The translations under genes were made by a program, and so were the position numbers. Shown in pieces: positions 11,841 to 23,896 of a stretch of 64,000 bases of DNA (its first letter is position 1; each line of letters begins with the position of its first letter). Location of the stretch: assembly GCA_963082975.1 (NCBI GenBank), contig OY720344.1:86738107-86802106 (forward strand), read 5' to 3'. The notes under the pieces were generated by a model that searched no databases, had not been told where the DNA came from, and saw nothing but the letters and a program-made list of their open reading frames with translations. This DNA is from Labia minor. Its lineage: Eukaryota; Arthropoda; Insecta; Dermaptera; Spongiphoridae.

Positions 11841-11847
11841 CTAAAGT

Positions 11848-12080
11848 GACCATACATCCCATTTTCTGGTAGCTTGTCCCTTATTTTAAATTTATTATTA
11901 TATTATTATACTAAGTTATTGTTATATTATTTAGTATATTTTCTTCAGTTATTTTCATTATAATAAACAGAAACAATGAAAAATATACGTTTTCTTCAAA
12001 GCCTCCCCAAGCTATTACCGGAAATTAAAAAATGTTCCGTTTTTAGGCAAAAAATAAATGGTCCCATTTAGGGATACCGG
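11848..12080. mobile_element. Degenerate hAT-like MITE (tentative)
   Basis: AAAGTGACCATACATCCC at the left resembles the TIR of the hAT MITE at 2057. At the right a GGTCCCATTTAGGGAT word could be its eroded partner, with GTTCCGTTTTTAGGC before it. No target duplication was found, so the right limit is a guess. Confidence 0.35.
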
Positions 12081-12245
12081 ATATTACAAAGAGTAGTGAG
12101 AGGTAAACTTCAAAAGTTATCTTTTTCGACACATAATTTTGTTTGATTATTTAAGAAATTATTAGTAAAAAATGTCTAAATATATTAACAGCATTACAAT
12201 ATGTTAAATTTTAAATTAAAACCTTTTTCGAGATACTGTGTAAAT

Positions 12246-12533
12246 CAGGGATGTCCAACCTTTTAATTTAATGGGACACATCGCAAACTTAAATATTTAA
12301 CTGGGCCACAAAATTACCAGAATATGTTAAGCCTAGCTAGTGAATGTCTCAAAACTTATGGAGATTTTTGGGGATAGAAGTGGTTTTTTGTTATTGAATG
12401 TTGCAGCCTTTTTTTTATAGCCTCGAAGTTATAGGACGCTTGCCGGACTGTGAATTCTTTAAAATTTAACTCCAAATGAGTCGATAGTGGGCCGTATCAA
12501 AACTTTGAGTGGGCCGCGAGTTGGACATCCCTG
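12246..12533. mobile_element. hAT-type MITE, 288 bp
   Basis: It begins CAGGGATGTCCAACC and ends GTTGGACATCCCTG. The exact 8-bp duplication GTGTAAAT lies on both sides (12238-12245 and 12534-12541). Repeated GGGCC-type words (TGGGCCACA, TGGGCCGTA, TGGGCCGCGAG) sit near the ends. No transposase frame is present. Length, TIR and target duplication make this a confident hAT non-autonomous element. Confidence 0.9.
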
Positions 12534-12544
12534 GTGTAAATGAA

Positions 12545-13465
12545 TGGGATGCAAAGTTTAGTGAAAAATCCTTTCAACGAAATTGAATTCTCTCAAATTG
12601 TAATGTTATTCTCAATTAGTACTTTTTCTATATTTTAAAGGCCAATTATGTTTATTAGATTTAGTATTAAATATTGAAAAAATATGCTAAAAAAACTAAA
12701 TATTAATAATTAAAAAATAATTATATAATTTTAAGAAACCATCTGTGATTTTTCATTTATTAAAATAAATTGCAATTTAAACTAAGATAAATGATAGCAT
12801 TTTTCACTTTTTATGTATGTATACTTATATATAAAAAAATATAATTAAATTCCAAGATTAATATTTGCCTCTTGTATTTCATTTAAAATTATAGTCGTGT
12901 AATCTCAACGTTCTAAAACGTGATGTTAAATGATGATCTAAGATTCTTTCATTTTTTTATATTTATAATTTACTTGGTCTATATTTTAATATCTAATTGT
13001 ACATTTTGGATGATAATTTTTATTTTTCTAATGAAGTACAAAAGAAAGAAAAAAGAATTTAATCTAGATTGTTATTATTCAATTATGAAAAATGAGAAAA
13101 GTTTAATTTTTATGTTGACAAACCTTGGAAAGTTAAAGTTGGTTTCAAAAACAACTCTGCCAACCCACAACACACCTCCCCTCTTAACACTGTCATTCTC
13201 TTACCTTTTTTCTTCGTTGAGAGCATTATTTTAAACCCTTTCGTTGAGAATTATAAAATCATATGAAAATAAGAATCTCTTATTTAAAATTCTCCTTTCT
13301 TTTCACATCATAAATTTAATAATAACATTATCGTTAATATCTTGATCTTAAAATTTTCCATATATTCTTTAAATATTCAAATTATTAAAAACAGGACAAT
13401 AGAAGATGATATTTATATAATATATATTAAATAAATTTAATTTAATAGACACTTCTCATTTATTA
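12545..13465. other. AT-rich spacer with one chance open frame
   Basis: The 104-codon plus-strand frame at 12920-13234 is the longest in this part. It is mostly F, I, L, K and N codons in a TTT/ATT-rich stretch, with no recognised domain. I treat it as chance rather than a gene. Confidence 0.5.
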
Positions 13466-13474
13466 CAAATCTGA

Positions 13475-13595
13475 TTTAATTTTTTTTTTAATTTTGGCTC
13501 TAAACCCATATTAATTTACAATTTGTGTCTTTGCTGTTTCATTCTCATATTCAGTAGTTAAGCACTTCACCACTGAGCTCCACTCTTTTTCAAAA
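13475..13595 (-). repeat. tRNA-derived SINE head (family S1)
   Basis: The minus strand reads GGAGCTCAGTGGTGAAGTGC, a good A-box match, then TTAACTACTGAATA. A weak B box (GGGTTTAGAGCC) follows near 13500. It is related to the head at 10360-10435 by the shared CTCCACTCTT/CTCCGCTCTT flank. Confidence 0.5.
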
Positions 13596-13621
13596 ATTTC
13601 TTTTAAATGTAATAAAAAAAA

Positions 13622-14343
13622 TCTGGAGTGTTTCTACTCGACTATCTCGCAAATTTGAATTGCATTAATTAACATATATTATATTTAAATTAAATTTAAT
13701 TAATTATAAATTAAAATTAATAAATAATATTTATTAAACCAGCGCATGTTTGGCTCTTTGTTGATGGCACCACGTCACGTGTTGGCGAGTGAGATTTGCC
13801 GTGTTAAAAAATTAAATTCTGGTACTTTTAGAGATTCAATCAAGCTGAAATTCTATATATTTCAGTTTTATACAATTTTTAATCATGTGAAAAACTATCA
13901 AACATATATCTTTATTTTTACGGTCAGTTTAGAGGAAAAAAATGAAAACGTTGTAGGTAATAACCCTTTGAATAATGCCCGTGTACCAAATTTCATTATT
14001 CTAGATCAAAATGTAATCTTGTCTACATATATACACACATACACATAGAGACAGACATTTTTCTCAACCTTAGTGAAAATGACTAAGGGACCTTCAAAAC
14101 GTATAAAAACATCAAAATCTCGACACCGAAAATTTTCGTTATCGCAATACTCTCTCTGGCGAGATAGTAAAAATGTTTATCCCTAGAAAGTTTTTATAAA
14201 ATTAAATGAATTTCTTTTAATATCATTTTGTTCTTATTTTTTTTGATCTCAATAATATTTTTTTTGTCAAGCGTTACCTAAATGGTATAGAACTATTTAC
14301 AGAACTTGCGATCGCAATACTATCACAGGCGAGATAGTAAAAA
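13622..14343 (-). mobile_element. Helentron-like element, family B (copy B1), with a doubled end
   Basis: Reading on the minus strand, the left end is ACTATCTCGC plus AGTATTGCGATC-type sequence, and the right end is GCGAGATAGT (complement of 13641-13650). The right end is followed by a GAGT...ACTC stem-loop (complement of 13626-13639). The interior carries a short simple repeat and CCAAATTTCATTATTCTA. Two left-type ends are present, at 14159-14168 and 14329-14338, so either a second copy is fused here or the end was duplicated. No protein is encoded. The 100-codon plus-strand frame at 13746-14048 lies wholly inside the repeat. Confidence 0.7.
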
Positions 14344-14939
14344 GATTAAATTAAATATTGTATAAAATATATTGATAAAGTTAATAACACACATTTGCTC
14401 TGAGTAGACCAGCTCACGTCCTTTTGTCCTGAATTCTGTTGCGCCCCTTGTTCGATTATAAATTCAATATCTGATAGGTCAATTCACCTAAGCTGTCATT
14501 TACTTTAACAATAAGCATATAGATTGAATTTGGTTTATTTGTATTAAATAATATATAATCTTATTACAGATTATATTATTATTATTACTACAATATAATT
14601 TATATTATTCACATTGAATTGACGCCATATTACGTTGGTACTCATTTGAGAAGCATAATACTTTAATATAAATGCTCCAACCTAGGCTTTAGACGATATT
14701 AAATTCACGAAATTATTATAGGTGTAATCAATTAACAAATTTTTCAAACAAATTTCAACATCGAAAACCTTAAATAATTCATGACATACTAATGAACAGC
14801 CATCTTATTAAATTAATGAAAATATACATTATTTATCATAAAAATAATAATCTCTTTTGAATTATTAGAAGGCATAAATTATTTTATTTAATTAATATTA
14901 AATTTGGCAGTAGAATTCAAAAAAATCATTATAATAGAT

Positions 14940-15189
14940 CAGTGATTCTCAACCTTTTTACCGCGGCACACTTTTAACGGTTTAAAAATTTGTCGGCACT
15001 CAAAGAAAAAGGTAAGTGTAAAAGTTTACCACCAAAAAAGTGGTTCCAAAAACGGTTTACCTTTTTTTTTAGAACCAAATTGAAAAAATTTAGAAAAAAA
15101 GTCGGAAATGTTTAAGAGCCTCTTTACATTTGTAATAATTTGGCGGCACATTTTTGAAAATCTCGAGGCACACTGGTTGAGAATCACTG
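14940..15189. mobile_element. hAT-type MITE, 250 bp (SPIN-like TIR)
   Basis: It begins CAGTGATTCTCAACC and ends GGTTGAGAATCACTG, perfect inverted repeats. The exact 8-bp duplication TAATAGAT flanks it (14932-14939 and 15190-15197). The TIR resembles those of hAT elements of the Charlie/SPIN kind (CAG.GGTTCTCAACC). There is no transposase. Its core shares an AGAACCAAATTGAAAAAAT block with the MITE at 2057-2237. Confidence 0.9.
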
Positions 15190-15199
15190 TAATAGATCA

Positions 15200-15990
15200 T
15201 TTTCTACTTGTACGATAATTTCCCTATAATACCGATAATGGTTTTAATATTTACTCTCGGTTGTGCCCACTCTATTTGAATGTTAGTGATTTTAAAGTTG
15301 CCCCTAAGCGATGTAAAATTTTTTAATAATCGTTGTATATCATATATAATTATAATATTCAAAATTAATGTAGGTTTTAATAAATTAATTTTCTCTAGTT
15401 TAGTTAAAATATTGAAAAATGAATAATTTAGAGATATAAACAATTATAATTTCTATCTAAAAATTACTAATTATTTATAATATTGTGTAAAATACAGCGT
15501 CGCGATCCATAGTTTGAATACCATTTCACAATATCTATTCTTTTATTTATGGAGCACACCTTTATCTGCAATAAATATTTGTTTATTTTTGAACCAATCA
15601 ATAAATTAAATAAATTTGATTTAATATTCTACAATTCTACTTGCAATATTATTTTAAACGAATATATAAAATTAATTAAATAATTTATTGATTGAGAAAT
15701 GTATTTAATCATACTCTTATAATTATAAAAAAAAACAAGTTTTTGTGTATAATATCGTGATAGATAAGTATAATTAATTTGATAATAGAATATAAAGAGA
15801 GAATAAAGAATAATAATTTCAAATTTAAATAATGAAATTTAATTTATATATTTACTTATATTTATATTTATATTTAATTTAATCAAATAATTTAAGCTTC
15901 ATATTTAAAATACTAATTTCTGATGATCTCTTCCTGTTTTCATGTGGTGTCTTTAGACTGAAAATATCATTGATAAAAAATTGAAATGAA
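15200..15990. other. AT-rich spacer
   Basis: AT-rich sequence. The minus-strand frame at 15443-15204 has no recognisable domain and typical AT-rich composition. Confidence 0.5.
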
Positions 15991-15995
15991 TATAT

Positions 15996-16803
15996 TGTAA
16001 CCTCTTGAGACACCTAGTAGCGGTTTGTAAGGCGTAAATAATCAAAGCAAATTCCTAAAATCGAAGGGGGGGAATAAATTGAAGGAATGAATCCATGATA
16101 TCTATTAATTTCGCTCGAAGGTCTATAAAGAGGGATTAATTTAATTACGATAGAAACATCTCCAACTTGTATCGTACCTTGATTAATTTAGTCGATAATA
16201 AATAAAATCTGCATTATAATAAAAATGTTATTTAATCTTAAATATATTATAAAACAAAACTTAAATCTAAATTAAATCTAATTGTAATATAAATCAAACG
16301 GGGGTAAGTGCACTTATCTGACTAATTTGACAAGGATTGGGATCGGGATTCGCCGCCGCTTGTTTCCTCTGATGATTCTTCGGCCGTTGATTTCTCGCCC
16401 AATTGATCCAGGTCTCAATTGGCGTTGGACACCCCTCGAATATCCATAGGGTTAGTTAGATCCCAACTTGGATCCGATGCCGAAGAAATGGTCCCCTTTA
16501 GGAACCAAATATTTCTGCCCCCTCGGCGCAAATCGGAAACGTTGAGCCAATTAAAATCTAGCTCACCTCGGATGGAGCTTCTCGTAGAGTTCCAACTCAA
16601 CTCGAATAGACGAGGCTTCGGGTGGCAAGGAAAAACCCCAGCAGATCTTTTTATAAGGTAATGCAGGAGTAGGGATTAAATTTCCTTACAAATCCTTGTT
16701 ATAATTTAATAATTAATTAACATTTAAATCAATTTTATTCTTAAATTAAAATTATAATAATTATCAGAGGGTGGGAATTTCATTAAGGCGCCATGCGGAA
16801 CCA
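15996..16803 (+). mobile_element. Solo LTR, family J (copy J1), fossil
   Basis: It begins TGTAACCTCTTGAGACACC and ends GCGGAACCA. The flanks read TATAT and TATAG, a near-perfect 5-bp duplication. It is collinear with the J2 copy at 6331-7414, including GTGCACTTATCTG, the AATTGATCCAG...CTCAATTGG block and the CAGAGGG word near the end. The ends and the absence of internal sequence indicate a solo LTR. The divergence between copies suggests an old insertion. Overlapping open frames on both strands at 16415-16661 are chance frames of its GC-richer centre. Confidence 0.7.
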
Positions 16804-16809
16804 TATAGT

Positions 16810-18895
16810 ATATTTTATTATTAATATTATCATTATAATAATATAAAATTCATTTCACTTCTGAATTATTTTATTTTCAAAACTAATGATATTTATGTAT
16901 GAATGTTTTATAAGTAATAAGTAAAGTGCTCTTCCATAATTAATATATAATCTAATAATCACATATCAAATAACTCTTTTTCAAACCGATATGATTGATT
17001 AAACGCTAAAAAATCTTTTTAAAATGAATATTGTTTAAATTTTCATGTTAATAATAAATCAAATTGTTATGATTACCTATGGACAAATTATAGTTTCTTA
17101 CGCAGGTTCATAAGTATAGTCATAAATTTTTTTTTGTACTATCCAACATATATATATATATATATATAAGAGGGTTTATATATATACTATCTCACTATCT
17201 CAATCTTTCATCTAAGTATATATATTTATATATATATATATATTTATTTATATTATTCAAAGCAATTGATTTAAATCTTGAAAAGAAAGCAAAATCAAAT
17301 TATCTTATTTCGATTTAAAAACAGACTTATTTAAAGATAAAACTTTAAAACAAATTCAATTCCATTGGCAACGAGGATATATGGGATGGTGGGGATGAAA
17401 AACGGTTTAGTGTGGATGGGGATGGTTGGAAGGATCACATTTGGACTAAGCGATGTACAGATCTTCTTTAAGTAGACAAAAAGAAGAAGTGAATCAAGAT
17501 ACCAAACGAAGAAGGAAAAGAAGGAATTTTTAAAATGTCTCTTGTGCTATTGAAATACGAATATAATCTTATTCGTTATTATGGAAAAATGCTTACTTTC
17601 ATATTAACAACAAATGCAACTTTTGTTAAAATTATTGCTCACTATAAACAATTTATATACTTTTTTTCATGGATAATGGAATTATTGTGATTTTTTTCAT
17701 ATTCTTATATGACTTAATGTTCTTCGCTTGACAGGTTGATTTATTACTAATTTTGTTAACAAAATATTCATATATATATATATATATTTATATTATATTC
17801 TATCTATATTTTATGTGTATATATAAATCGATGAACAGACTATATAAACTGGAATGTGAGGGAATTGGGTCTGTTAGCTGATTACTCCGCCCAAGAACTA
17901 GACGTATATAAATGGATAAATTAAAAGGTATACCTATATATTTGAAGTTAATATTAAAAAAATAAATAAATTGGATTTTCATGTTAAGAAGACAAAACAA
18001 AAGACATGTGATATTTCAGTTCATAATTCAACTTTATAAAAAAAATCATATCATATAAATAATAGAAATAAAAATATTTTAATAATAAAATATTTTGTGG
18101 GAAAATACAAATTTTATCTAGTATATATGGTACATGTATATATTATCTCCCTATTTTATTTGGAAAATATCTCTCTATATTTGCATCAATCTTCTTCAAA
18201 TTTAAAGTTTTTTTTAACCAATAAATTGAATGTAATCCCATCTTCTACTCTGTTTCTTTTTCACCCTTCTTCAATCTTATTCTATCATTGTACCTTCAAC
18301 TATCTAGAAATAAATTTCAAAGATATCATAGATCAAATTGAAAAAAGAAAATAAAATTGAATTGAATCTGATTTTTTTTTTTATTAAATTTTTTTTTCAA
18401 TCTTAAAATAATAAATTATTTATAATTTATTTAAATGATTAAATTAAACGATCTTTTATTTTTTAAAGTATTTTCAATTGAATTGTATTCGAAACATTTA
18501 AAAAGAAAATAATATTATAAAATTTCATTTTTCTATAATTCTATAATTTGATATGATTAATCTTTCATTTCTTTTTTACACGCTTTTATTTAGTTTCAAT
18601 CCTTGCCACGTGAATTTGATCCACTTCTCAATGTTCGAATGAGCTGAAATTTCGCATACATATGTAATTTTGATGACAATGCAATGTCATAGGTGATCTA
18701 GGAGGTATTATTTTTATCAATTAGTAATTACATATTGCATAATATTGAAAAATAATATGTAATTATATATATTAATAAGAACTAATTTAATTTTTTATTC
18801 AAAAACCTGGGTTTCATTCAAGAAGTCAAGGATGATAATCCTGCCCTCGTAACTCATTTTAATTAAATTAATTTAAATCATGTTTAATTATTTTG
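16810..18895. other. AT-rich spacer with TA microsatellites
   Basis: TA and TATATT arrays lie at about 17147-17168, 17215-17250 and 17769-17790. A GC-richer patch at 17370-17500 with GGGATGGTGGGGATG-type purine words was examined and gave no convincing frame. The open frames at 17800-18000 and 18097-18354 are AT-composition frames. Confidence 0.5.
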
Positions 18896-18903
18896 TAAAA
18901 ATA

Positions 18904-19117
18904 ATCATATCTACAAAATGAAAGTGTGGGCGCCAAACATGCAATGAAAATCGTTAAATTCTTCTTCAAATAGACATAGTTATCAAGTATAGTGGAAAAG
19001 GGAAAAAAAAAACATTAAGGTTTGTGCATATAAAATTACATTACAATAAAATGTCCTTCGTTTTCTTCTCCTTTCCCTGCATATTTAGCGCCCACGCTTT
19101 CATTTTGTAGATATGAT
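18904..19117. mobile_element. MITE with TA target site, 214 bp
   Basis: The left end ATCATATCTACAAAATGAAA (then GTGTGGGCGCC) is mirrored at the right by GGCGCCCACGC-type sequence running into TTTCATTTTGTAGATATGAT, a TIR of about 35 bp with few mismatches. TA dinucleotides flank both ends (18902-18903 and 19118-19119). This fits a Tc1/mariner-type non-autonomous element. It has no coding content. Confidence 0.8.
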
Positions 19118-19829
19118 TAATTTTAAGGAAATCGTAGTGTTGGTGTCTAGTGAAATTTTCTCCTTTTTAGTGCATCTAAATAAAATTGTGTTTTTAAAAA
19201 GTTTTTTTTATATTTTTTTAAATTTATATCATATAATTACTACAACTACAATACTACTATATAATAAAATTTGATGTTAGCTACATTTTGAATATTACCA
19301 AATCACTTGAACATTTGACTAAAACACTTGAATCAATTCGGTTAAAATTGTTTTTCATTCAATTTTTAGAATCTAATAAAAATTGAGCAGTTTCGGGAGT
19401 TTCTGTCAATAAAAACTAAGGATCGAACTAAATCTCATCCTTGATTATGTGTATAACTATAATATAATAATTTATAATCATTATTTTTATTATTCTGATT
19501 ATAATTAATTTACACACAATATTTTATATTATTTGTACTTCTTCTATTAATTTTCTGATAAACTAAATTTAAATAAATATTGACGCTTTCTTTAGGTATC
19601 TCAAAATATTTATTTTTAATTCGTCATATCATATAAATCTTCCTAGAAAATACACTCGCTTTTCGGGAGTCTTAAGCTTAAGGGAATTTTACTTACTATA
19701 AAAAAAAAATTAAATATTCAACAAATAAAAATAATGATCATTTTCTGAAGACACACAAAGACTATCATGAGTATTTTCCATTAAATGAAGGTTAACAAAA
19801 AATCACTAAACATGAAACTTTTAGTAAAA

Positions 19830-20478
19830 ATAAGTTGACCTGTGGCCAGGTCCGAACCGACCGACGGTTTGAAGTAAATTAATTAGCAGCTACAGAAACA
19901 ATTTCAAATAATTTTAATATATCTATTAATGTAATAAAAAACAGATATGGATACATAAATAATAAATATAAACATTTTTAATTTTATTTTATTTATAATA
20001 TATATGCAAGACCAGGCTGTGACGTCATGAATGGCTGGATGACGTCATATAATTTTAAATCAAGAAAAAACTAATAAATATGATTTTCCCGAGGATAAAA
20101 CCAATACAAAGTGCATGATTCGTGGTGATATGTAAAAAAATCTCCTCATGTGAAATTTGGTGTGAAAATAACTCTTCCCTTCCTATCGTCGATCGCTAAT
20201 ACTACCACTTCCGGTTTCCGGATTTGCATCAAAAGTTGATCAATTCATCCCACTGATGCATTAAGTAAATATACCAAATTTCATCAAAATCGGTTGAGCC
20301 GTTCAGGCTGTACACATCTATACGGACAGACGGACGGACGGACGGACGGACAGACATCATGCTAAAAATACTTTTTTCTGTTAAGAAAATGCATGATTCG
20401 TGGAGATATGTAAAAATCTTCACATGTGAAATTTGGTGTGAAAACAATACCTCCCTTACTATCGTCGGTCGGTAAAAA
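19830..20478 (-). mobile_element. Helentron-like element, family A (copy A2)
   Basis: This is an inverse-orientation copy of A1. The stem-loop GACCTGTGGCCAGGTC is at 19837-19852, the subterminal ACCGACCGACG at 19856-19866, and its complement CGTCGGTCGGT at 20463-20473. The ACGG tetranucleotide block is near 20325-20350. The interior is collinear with A1 at high identity by eye. It has no coding capacity. The minus-strand frame at 20447-20229 matches the frame seen in A1 and is a repeat by-product. Confidence 0.8.
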
Positions 20479-20484
20479 AACGTA

Positions 20485-21700
20485 TATACCTACTATAATA
20501 AACTCATTTTCATTAATATCATATTTAAATAAAAAATTCAGTAGATTTAAAAAAAAAAGTAATTAATTAGAAATTCATTTAATATATCCATTTAATATAA
20601 TTTTGTTAGGGAGGGTTAATGTCAGAAATTATTTTTGGAAATAAATGGTTACCCTAATAATAATTATAATTATCATTAATATTAATACAATGAATTAATA
20701 TTCTTTTAAATTCTATCAAGTTGTTGCTCTATAAGATAAAATAGAAATCATGCACAATTCATTTTTTTCATTAAATTTTTAGAGAAATATTTTAACAAAA
20801 AATTTAAATCAATTATTTGCAAAAACTTCAAAATTCATCTTTATGAATCTTAAATTTATAACAACCAATAAATCCTATCAATACAAATATTATGTTTATA
20901 AAATAACTCATATAATAAATTGGTTTATTTTTGAAAATATTATATTAATTAATTTTCATGATTTTAATAAATAATAAATAATTAAGTAAGTTAATCATTT
21001 AATTAATGTTTAATAATATATCTTTTGAGTATATATATAATGGTATATATTAAGTTTGTTTATGAGTGAACAAGAATTAAAGGGTTTCTTATAATTTGCG
21101 CTCTTTAAAAACTTCAATAATTTGATTATCTCGAACAAGAAATCAATTAAAATATATAATGGAGTTAGATGAAAAGAGAAAAAAAAAATAATATGGCAAC
21201 TTTTCAAGAGTCAATTTGTAAAATTTACAATTTAATTCAATTTAGAAACATAACTTCTTCTGTTCTGTTGAAAATCTAATTATTCGATATATTATTATAT
21301 TAAATTAAAGATTTTCTTTTTAATTATGTTTTGTTGTTGTTTATGCTTTTTATGGGAGAAAAACTTAAATATATGACAAAATTAATTATTTATAGGAAAG
21401 ATTTAGGACTACGGGAATAATGAAATATCATTAATAAGGTTATTTATGTTTTTTTAAACCTCTGGAGTTCAAAATTTATATTAAATTAATTTTAAATAAA
21501 TCTTCATTCATTATTTTTTATAAACCAGATTGATGAAATTAATTAAGAAATCTAATTAATCTGTTAGTCATATATAAATATATTTGGTATATAAATATAT
21601 AAACGAACATATATATATATAATTATTTTTTGTAGGATAATTAATAATAAATGAAATAACACAGATATAGGCGAGTAAAACGAGACTAACAATAAAATGT
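20485..21700. other. AT-rich spacer
   Basis: AT-rich sequence with short TA runs. Nothing recognised. Confidence 0.55.
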
Positions 21701-21714
21701 TTCATTTAGAATTA

Positions 21715-22230
21715 TTTTTTGGCTTAATGACCACTCTGTCTGGGGTGAAGGTGAAAGGGTTAATCTTAGAGGTGGTCAATGTTACCTTTTTCAAGAGATG
21801 CCCTAAGACTTGTGTGTGATAATTTATATATATATATTTTCAGGAGGCAATTTTTTGTGATTTTGGGACTTAGACTGTGTGACCAGGATTCAATGTGGAT
21901 TTTTAGGTTGAATGGGTACGTATTCGTTGAATGCGTTCTAAAGCTTTGAAAAATCTTCGCCACTAGCACTAACACTAAAACACTTCTGGTTCGTACTACA
22001 GCCCAGGACTAACAATATATAGGATATATATATATAAGGGTGGGTGTTGCGCTTTGATAATTTATAAGGCTTGGGCATTGGTTGGGGGAATTTTTAACAG
22101 AAAGTGAGAAGTTACTGGAATGTAATGAGAACCTGGAGGGTAGCGTGAGCCAACCTCATTTGCTTAAAACCTGCCGACTCACGAGTAGAAGGTACAGATT
22201 TGAGAGATTGAGTTGTACAATTTGACATTG
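21715..22230. other. Complex island of unknown nature
   Basis: This stretch has markedly higher complexity than its surroundings, e.g. TGACCACTCTGTCTGGGGTG near 21728 and TAGCGTGAGCCAACCTC near 22141. A minus-strand frame (21975-21766) reads FQSFRTHSTNTYPFNLKIH but matches nothing I know. On the minus strand a TATA-like run precedes GTTAGTCCTGGGCTG. It may be an unrecognised repeat, an LTR or a transcription start. No ends were found. Confidence 0.25.
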
Positions 22231-22297
22231 AATTGCTTTTTAAGAATAAATTTTAAGCAATTATAAATATTTTTCTATTTGCATATATATATAAATA

Positions 22298-23896
22298 GTA
22301 CCGGGACCCCGAGCCTCGGCTCGGTACTTAAGTTAAAAAAAATGATTCATTATTATTGGGTTTGGCTGGTAATATTAATACCTGGGATACCGAGCTGTCG
22401 CTCGAAAAAATGTTTAGACATTATTATAGACATTTTCATTCTGTAAATTAAATAATTTTATTTCATTTAAATAAATATCTATTTTTAAATAATTTTTCTC
22501 TACATTATTTATCTAATTCTGACAATATATTAAGATCACACCGGGACCCCGAGCCTCGGCTAGGTAATTAAGTTAAAAAAAAATAATTCATTATTATATT
22601 GGGTTTGGCTGGTAATATTAATACTTGGGACACCGAGCTGATATACAATTCTTTAATTATTTATTACAATTATTAAATGTTGCATCATTGCATGGAACTT
22701 GGGGTCCTCAATAATACATAAATATGTATTATTAGATATGTTTCTAAGTGCATGAATATTTTTTTTTTATTGGAAGAATGATAAATATATATCGTAATTT
22801 ATAATTATAAAATATTATTAAAATATATATTTTTAATTTTATTTCGAAATTAAATAAAAAATTTTAAAATATTTTAAATATAAAAAAAATATCTTTTAAA
22901 AAAAGGCGGGAGTCAAATTTCAATATGAGTGTCATTTGTCCATATATAAATTAAAAGATAAGATAAGTTAATTAAAATATATATATAAACAAAAGCAAAA
23001 TTAAATAATAAAAATTTATAAAATTTTGAATTAATATTAAATTATTAGTTAATGACTAATAAGTAATTAATAAAATAAAAAAAATAAAATTTATTACAAT
23101 ATTACAATTATTAAATGTTGCATCATTTTAATTAATAAAATAAAATAAAAGAAATTAAATTTAATCAAAGAACAATGAATAAATAAATATAAAATAATAG
23201 ATAAAAAAAAAAAAAAAATTTTTTTCCGCCGGTTTCGATCCTGCTAAGTTGACTATTCAAAACAGTGCCTTTACCCATCAGACTGATATATATTTAGTTA
23301 ATTAACATGACATTTTTACTCTCTTTGCAAGAATTATGTTTTTTTGTTTTTGTTTTTGTTTTTTTTGAGAGTGATTAATAAATATATATATATATTTTAT
23401 TAAAAATAAATATTTTTAATTTTATTTCAAAATTAAATAATGAATTTTAAAATATTTTAAATATATAAAAAAATGTTAATACAATTCATTTAAAAAAAAG
23501 CGGGAATCAACTAACCGTATTTTATTTTGTTAATAATTAATTAATTAAGATTAATAAATATATATATATATATATATATTATTAAAAATAAATATTTTTA
23601 ATTTTATTTCGAAATTTATTTTATTTTAAAATATTTTAAATATAAAAAAAATATTAATTGAAGTAAAATTGATGACGTCACACCCATATATAATTTTCAA
23701 TTAAGAAATTAATAATGAAGCTGTAAGTTTCAAGAGATGTGATCAATAAAACTCAATTTTTCTTTATAAATACTATATCTAGTGTAAATTTGAAAAAAAT
23801 CGTTAGAGCGGTTTTTGAGAACCAATGGTTATAGATACATATATAGATATATAGATACAATTTTAGCTAGCATAATAAGATAAGATATATATATAT
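22298..23896 (+). mobile_element. Composite hairpin-ended element, family G (copy G1)
   Basis: The left part (family F) has ACCGGGACCCCGAG with a perfect CCGAGC/GCTCGG stem-loop, then CTGGTAATATTAATAC, CCTGGGATACCGAGC and a GAGC/GCTC stem-loop. A second truncated F copy lies at 22540-22645. Further along come AATTATTAAATGTTGCATCA and a minus-strand tRNA-like module (23226-23290). The right part (about 23660-23896) has CGTTAGAGCGGTTTTTGAGA and TTAGCTAGCATAATAAGATA. The same parts in the same order, inverted, make up 43010-44604. It has no coding capacity. The superfamily is not certain; hairpin ends suggest the Helentron group. Confidence 0.6.

Noticed and set aside
12920-13234. 104-codon plus-strand open frame, the second longest in the window
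   Set aside because: Made almost only of F, I, L, K, N and Y codons in TTT/ATT-rich DNA, with no domain, no codon bias and no flanking gene signals. It is expected by chance in DNA this AT-rich.
17370-17560. GGGATG-rich patch as an exon
   Set aside because: No frame longer than about 35 codons, and the wording is repetitive (GMVGMKNGLVWMGMVG), as expected from a short-period purine-rich repeat.
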